Part shown: piece after piece, positions 57,395 through 64,000 of the stretch
Layout of the letters: each line of letters starts with the position of its first letter
Position numbering within the stretch: position 1 is the first letter of the stretch
NCBI GenBank assembly: GCA_903813345.2
Contig: CAIIXF020000007.1
Span: 15,110,714 to 15,174,713, forward strand
Reading direction: 5' to 3'
DNA from: Owenia fusiformis
Lineage: Eukaryota; Annelida; Polychaeta; Sabellida; Oweniidae
Length of the DNA: 64,000 nucleotides
Made by a program: the position numbers and the translations under genes
Notes under the pieces: model-generated
What the model was told of the DNA's origin: nothing
The model's input: only the letters and a program-made list of their open reading frames with translations
Databases searched by the model: none

Positions 57395-60300
57395 GTATGT
57401 ATGTTTATGATAGTAGAGTACTTTACTAATACTAACTGGCAGTGGGGGCAAGGTTATTGTACATCCAACAATGAACAAATTACAGAGCAAATCAAGCGAG
57501 AGAAATCCTTTGGTACCATGCCACATGAATGACTTTTGGAGACCGTCACATTCATATACAGATTTCTGTATTATATTTCTTCACCAATATAAATATATGA
57601 TTGTTCAGTAGTATGGATATTTTTAAATCCTTGAAAAGGTTTGGATTTGCAAAGTATTAATCAAGTTATGTTGACTTTGTTATCTTGTTACAATTGTAGA
57701 AATGAAGCAAAAACAAGCATCTCGATGAAACATTTTATTGAGTTCTTTCTAGAAATAATCTTATAGAGAAATTTTATGTGAAAAATGTGGAACTTATCTT
57801 GTTCGGAAATTATTATGAACAGACCAGGAATGCTGAATTTAATTAACACTTCTATCTTTTATATGTTACATTATTAAATTATTCCTGTATCAGTTACTCT
57901 AGTGAATTCAAAGTGTTTACGTGGGGAATTGGTTGAATTGATTGAAAAGATTAAACGTTTATATGAAACATGCCAATAATTAGATCAGTTATTAGGTGTC
58001 TTTTTTATGAATGGTTCTGTACAAATATTAAAGAATATGAAAAAAGGGTAAAAACCCAAATTATTTTGAAACTTTATTTTTTTATTTTGAAAAGATTGAA
58101 TGTGTTTTGTGTGGAACTGGCGCCTTTAGAATAATATCATACACAACTTCTCAATGCATTAACTGCTTAATAAACACTAAGAAACATAAACTCCAAAACA
58201 TACATCAATATAAATATTTGATCCGTAAAATATATATTAATGGGAATAATGTTCTATTTATGGCAACAGCTTTATACTAGTACTCTTCTCTATAGAGGCA
58301 ATTTATTAGTACTTTTAATTGGTAAAGTGCTAAAAATCATAAATAACAAACATTAAAAGAAGGTTCATTAGCTGGATAACAAAGAGAAACTTCATTCATT
58401 TTCTATAACACATATAGCTTTATCAGTTGATGAGTATGTGGGATATCATAGCAGCTTTAATTTTTACCAATATGTTAGCTCGGAAATCTCAAAGTATCTT
58501 GCTATTTACAATGTGGAGGTAATTCTTTCGTTGGATAAACAGAGTGTGATCCTCGGAGCATGTGGTTTCGAGATGCTTATGTTTACAATTGATGAGTTAA
58601 ATATGCAGGTGAGATGCAAACCAGTTTCCTCTCAAAAAACTCACACTGGTTTAATTCACCGGCCAAGGAGATGTTGAACTTAAAAAACTAACTCCCCAAA
58701 ATCTGAATTTCACAATGGGGTGTTTGTTTAACATGTAATTAAAGGTGTTGGCTAATAGCTCAGTTAGATGTGCTCTTAGAAAAATCAAATCACCTGCCAC
58801 TGATCAGTAAGAAAAAATAATATTGAATATATTTATTTCAGTTTAGCTAAAATATGACTAATTAAGAGAATTGATTGTGTGTTCCATTAATTGCACACAT
58901 GCGGTGTATCAGTGTGATTTAAGTGTTCCAATGGTCATATCCTGCTTGTATTAGCTTCATCTCACATTAGCTGATATCATACAAATGTATAAAAAACAGA
59001 TTCTTTGTCATCGCATTATATCAGCTCTTTTTATAGGTCTCATTATTTAAATTACATTACACATGCAACATGCGAGATATGGAATATATCCTTGAAGAAG
59101 TATAAGATATGGGATATATCCTGGATGCTAACTAGGACCTTTGTATATACTACACAGGTGTTACTCTACATCAAAGTGCAGCCTCTCTCTAATTAATTGG
59201 ATCTAGCTAGAGTGATATATGCCAGCCTGCATAGAGTTAGATTTACCTGTTTAAATGCTTTATCAGAGGTTTGTCTTACACTCATGAATTTCTCACTTAA
59301 AAAGCACACATTTGTGGTGGTGCATTTCAGAGGATAGGAAATTATCATTGACAGTTTGATTGTCGACTGCTGCGTTAAATATATGGATATCCCAAACAAA
59401 GGCTATATAGAATTGATACTGATTTGTGTTCTTTATATCGATTGTGGTTTGGGGCCGGGGTTTATTATTGCGATGATTCCCCTAATCACCATTGAACACG
59501 ACATGATAGTATGACTCTCACCAGTAGATCTTAGATTATGAGTCAGCATAATTAAAAAAGAAAGAACCGTATATAAACACAATTAAAGTGAATGTGACTT
59601 TAGGAAGTGATGTATTGGCGGAACATAGAGATGTAAGGGCCACCCAGTTCTCTCCATGGAACAAATTTAGCTGTCGAACACCTGGGTATGAATATCTGAG
59701 CCGTGTATTGAAAATCTAACATTCAGTGTTGCGAGAAACATTTGGGACTTAAAGTATGTTTGGATATAAAATCTTGTTTCAGAAAGTAACAGTAAACACT
59801 CTTGAAAAGTTCTCTTTAGGCCTCGTATCGGCAACAACAATATTGAACGATTCATGAAATGCCTTACTATTGATTGCCAGGGAGTTTAGTTTTCATATTT
59901 TCATAGAAAATATAACGATTGTAGGTTGTATTGGTAGGGCTAAGAATCAACAGATCCTGATATGGTCTGACAAATGTAAAATTATGGTTTTGTTATTGGA
60001 ATAAACATTGATTCAATTGATTGGAGCAACTCGATTTTTGAGAGGCTGTCAATGAGTGTGGTGTCAGACATTGAAGGATTGTACCACCACTTGGAATATA
60101 AACTATTGAAATATTGGATAGAGAAAACATAAAGGCAAATTGCAGTGAAATACACATAAACACAAAGCTATTGATCTGGAATATATACAAATAGAAGGTA
60201 TTGATATGAAATACATGCAAATATTATTTTGGATTTATTAGAATTCTGAAAAGTAGATTTAAAAAAATATGAAAAAGTTTGTTATTGTTTTGTTTCATAA

Positions 60301-60846
60301 TATGTATGTCGAAAAAGTTTTAATGAAATTCCAAACTTAGACAAACTTTTGAACTCCTGTAGTGATAACATTCTTGCTATTAACATTTAATGTATGTTTA
60401 AAAGTTAGGATAAATAATTACCAAAAATAGTTCAATCATTTAATTAATGACTTCCTGGTCTCTTACCTAATATTTATTCTGGTATTTAACACAGTTTCCT
60501 TTCTTATAAATTGAGTTCTTTCTTTTTTGAAACATTCGAGTATGTAACATGTGACCCCCATGCATATGAACATGTTACTTTATGTCTTTGTATATGTTAC
60601 TTAATACTTATATACATGTAATTCAATGCATACATGTTACTTAATGCAGGACTCTCCCATTTTTCATGTGGTCCCTAAATCCCCCACTCCATAATTGTTG
60701 CATGAAAAATTCCAAAAACCTAAAATATTGCACAAGAAATATCAAAACTTGAAATTATTGTTTTAAAATACAGCAATATGAACATGTTATTTGATGCTAA
60801 TGTACTAGTACATGTTACTGAATGCCTATGTCATGTGTATTTGCAG
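57395..60846 (+). other. Putative intron before the receptor-like exon
   Basis: No exon seen. At 60540-60840 words of the form ACATGTTACTTAATGC recur about six times with spacing of 20-30 bp or more, a degenerate repeat leading up to the exon acceptor. Confidence 0.4.
60540..60840 (+). repeat. Degenerate ATGTTACTTAATGC repeat next to an acceptor
   Basis: Copies near 60541, 60569, 60594, 60627, 60782 and 60811 share (AC)ATGTTACTT(A/T)ATG(C/T). One copy reads TTAATGCAGGAC, imitating the true acceptor TTTGCAGGAG at 60846. Confidence 0.5.
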
Positions 60847-60950
60847 GAGAGACTGAGATGAACTACACTGCCCCATTGCCATTCAGGTGTGCCTGCTCCC
60901 CACATGACAATTGTGATGAGGGACAGAACTTCTGTGAAACACAACTCAAG
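60847..60950 (+). CDS. Ectodomain exon of a type I TGF-beta/activin/BMP receptor-like protein
   Basis: Acceptor GTATTTGCAG at 60846 and donor GTAATA at 60951. 104 bases, phase 1 to phase 0. It encodes GETEMNYTAPLPFRCACSPH, then DNCDEGQNFCETQLK. CAC-x5-C-x6-CET resembles the start of the three-finger ectodomain of type I receptors (ALK4/5: C-A-C/F-C...N-Y/F-T-C-E/V-T). NYT is an N-glycosylation sequon. Type I receptors are Ser/Thr kinases that phosphorylate SMADs; the remaining ectodomain, membrane helix, GS box and kinase would lie beyond the window. One short exon is thin evidence, and another Cys-rich secreted or Ly6-type protein remains possible. Confidence 0.5.
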
Positions 60951-63900
60951 GTAATACCCTGAAATTCATAGGATATCAGTAAAATTCTTGTGTTGATGAA
61001 TTTCTCATATAGAGGTGTGAAATCAAGCTTTTTGCAAAGGGTACTTCCATGTATTAAGCCATGCATTAAGTCATTAATCTGGCACCCTCTCTCTGTTTAA
61101 TTCCCTACCTCCTCCCTATGTAAGGGAGAATTAGAAATAAGACATTGTAGCTTTATGCAGGGCTATAAGAGGTTATTGCCAATATGATAGCACATCCAAG
61201 CTTTTGATTAAAAAAACTGAATATCACAATCAATTAACGTTAAAATTCAATTTGTACTTTTATTAAACCAGATTGGCAATAATAATCTGTTATAGGATTT
61301 TTTGGCTTTTTGATTCGATTAATTAAGATGAGTTTCTGTATTTTTCTTTCTGATGTTGAGTATGGATCTCTTTATTGTACTTCCTCAACTGATACACAGA
61401 TGTATCTATGCTCTGTTAAATTAAACAAACAGTGGATGAATTGCTCTTTGTAGGTGAATAAATACAGGGATCTTATAGCTATTCAAATGCAGATTGGGAG
61501 AAATTCTAAAGAACCATACTGCAAAAAATTGCAACTTTTGCTTGATAACCTAATTTGAAACATTTAAATAAATTTTGAAAAATAATAAAAAATATGCAGA
61601 AATGTCAAAGTCAATGAGCATAGTCTCTTGTAAACATAATTTAACATGGCCTTCATTTCTCAATTGTTATCCTATGTTTCCCTTTGTGCTTTTTGAATTT
61701 TTCTAATATGTCTGTATTACTCTGATTTACCTGTACAAAGTGAGATTAGTTATGTTCTCAGTAAAGAATCTCTAACATCAGATCAGTTACCTAGGAAATT
61801 GCTAGCAAACATTTGGCAATAATTGTCAATAGCTGTATCGCACGTGGATACTTGCTATATACTACTAGTGGTAAACACAAGCCATGTTACACAGCGGTGG
61901 CAGCTAGAATTATCCCTAAGAAAACAAGCATCCACTGACCCTTTACACTGAGCTCCTTAGTATGTTCTCCTACTCTCTTGCCAGACTTGTCTAGTCTAGC
62001 ATGGTCATCAGGTTCAGTTTCTAAATATTCCGGTATGAAATTTTTGAAAAATCAAAAGATTTGGTTTTTTGGGTAAATATTATGTATTATTATAAGGTAA
62101 TGATTTTCAGCCTTATTTATAATATGATTTAATGTAGCTTGTACAATTGAATGATGCCATAGACCAATTCATGCTCTATTGCGTATGCTTCTCTCTCTTT
62201 ATAGCACAACCTTGAAGAACTCTATTTCTTTTATAGATAATATATCTCTCAACTCATACATTCCAGATTTTTCTCAATTCTACATAACTAGAACTGACTT
62301 TTACATATTTTTTCACTTAAATAATCATGATCTATGGTAGTATAAGTACGTGACAACAAATTGTATTAACCAGTGACATCCTTTATACTCTAGATGTCCA
62401 ACAAGATAAACTGGCCATAAAATCTAGCATAAGATTCCATGAGTAATGATCATTGGTTATTAAGCCACATAGATATACGCTGAAAAATTAGATGTTGTAA
62501 AATGGCTGTTGAATGATCCCAGATGAAAGGGAAGGATCGAATGTCGTGAGAACAGGATTATACATGAATATGTTATGTTATGAGTATATCTCATTAGATT
62601 GTTAAAGAGGAAATGTATTATGACCCAAAATCCTGAACAACTCTTTTTATCTATTATTACTATTGTCTAAACTGAGAATTTTTTTAAATATTTTTATATT
62701 TAAGTCAAAATTGCAGAAAAGATTCATGAGCCTAAGTCTACTGCACCACTTTGAAATCATCACAGAATTTCACTCGGCGTAGACCATATTTTCATCTATT
62801 GTACATTATGTATTGAATCATGACCTTTTCTTATTTTATATTGAATAATATTGATACATGATGTGGCGAAACAATGGCATTTAAAGATATTCAATATTAA
62901 AGCTCCGTCACGAAGCAATGATGCATAGCATTTAAACACTAAGTTCTATCAATAGTTTCTTCCTTTGATGTGGTTGTACTGAAATCCCATGCATCAAAGC
63001 AATCCATATATGTCATTGCATGGAAAGTCGCAACTTAAGCATTAGAATATTACAGTATTAAATAATTGAATATTTTTCTCACATTATTTAACATTTATAG
63101 ATTCTCATCTTTCCTTATGGTATTCATAAAACTCAATGATAATTATATCTGTTACATGGTATCTAAACTGTTGTTTTTAAATTGAATAGACAAAAACATT
63201 TACAGTATCTTAATATTGGCTGAACTTTGAAGTTTTATTGCCCTACTATTTGTAGGATTAAAAATTACCACTTTGGCTATAAAATTGAGAAAGTTGACAT
63301 AAATCATCATTTGGGGTGTCAGGAAGATAATGAGATCCGATCCATAAACTATCATTACCATTATGTTGTTTTTTATACGTTACAAAATAATGAAATGGCA
63401 AATTGTGAAATTACAGAGCAGATGTGTATGTGGGGACATTAGTGTAATAATGAATCTACAGTGTTTAAGTTTCCACCTTTACTGATGGGATCTCCTAACT
63501 TAAAAAGCCATTTGTCAGTCTTTCAACTGTCTCATGCATTCTTGTTAGTCTTTGTGCTTGGAGCATGCGCTAAAGGGTCCTATTGGTCGTACACAAAAAG
63601 GCTCCTGGGTGCTCGTCAATGTACACTCACGTTTTCTCACTTTCACACATATAAAATATGACAGGGTGAGGTTAGTGAAATGTGCATATTAGCATTAAGG
63701 TCAATCGTCGTTTAGAGCGGGGACAAATTTTCGCTTTGAAATAAAATGTTTAAATCAAAGTGGTATAAATTATGAATGATGTCACTTTATCAGGTGTATT
63801 ATAACCATGGCACATCTTTTATTTAACACTAAATGCCTCAAGTTACATTCTCAAACATAACCTATTTGATTTGATTTTATGATAAAGTCAGTGGTTTATT

Positions 63901-64000
63901 TTTAGTCTCTTTTTAACCATTGTATTTGGCATTCCCCAGTGAATTAGCATTAAACTAAACTAAATTGTTATAGAGTGTTTGCATCTCTCTCCAAGTTGTA
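60951..64000 (+). other. Putative following intron of receptor-like gene
   Basis: No exon continuing the cysteine-rich domain was found up to the end of the window. Open stretches at 63227-63442 and 63461-63661 show no recognisable domain and lack convincing splice context. Confidence 0.4.

Overview
The window looks like animal nuclear DNA. It is AT-rich, its coding sequence is split into short exons with GT...AG introns, and much of it is interspersed and tandem repeat. No bacterial operon, rRNA, tRNA or CRISPR array is visible. The genes and the abundance of TACATGTA-like words suggest a marine invertebrate, perhaps a mollusc or other lophotrochozoan. That placement is a guess.

Three protein-coding loci can be supported. 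(1) Minus strand, 5712-18522: the first three coding exons of a plexin-domain-containing (PLXDC/TEM7-type) membrane protein, running off the left edge. They comprise a signal-peptide exon, a furin-site plus mucin-like exon, and the exon carrying the PLXDC signature. (2) Plus strand, 23335-34744: a complete nine-coding-exon gene for a Praja-like RING-H2 E3 ubiquitin ligase of about 992 residues. Every exon phase fits, and the likely start gives an N-myristoylation sequence (MGNLCS). (3) Plus strand, from about 39.06 kb off the right edge: a long gene whose only recognisable coding exon (60847-60950) resembles the start of the cysteine-rich ectodomain of a type I TGF-beta/activin/BMP receptor. 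A promoter-like first exon (39060-39200) and two alternative ATG exons (44252-44361, 57352-57394) lie upstream in compatible phase.

Repeat landscape. A 4.5-kb foldback-like transposon (9234-13721, 8-bp target duplication) sits in PLXDC intron 1. Two copies of a 374-377-bp element with 6-bp inverted ends and 9-bp target duplications (297-670, 21978-22354) carry CRE, CCAAT and TATA motifs. Two CAGGGTGTC-ended, TA-flanked elements lie inside introns of the RING gene. Several hairpin elements occur elsewhere.

The most striking observation concerns the RING gene. Tandem arrays have grown outward from its own gene boundaries. A 3.5-kb, 24-bp-period array (25770-29243, about 145 units) starts on the exon 2/intron 2 junction, and most units repeat the 5' splice site GGTAAGTG. 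A 71-bp array in intron 4 repeats the exon 5 acceptor in exact register (AG at 31164, then every 71 bp to the real one at 31590). A 52-bp array starts at the stop codon. The 3' end of intron 1, acceptor side included, is duplicated. The gene therefore has long ladders of decoy splice sites, and some decoy donors extend exon 2 in frame by 8-codon steps.
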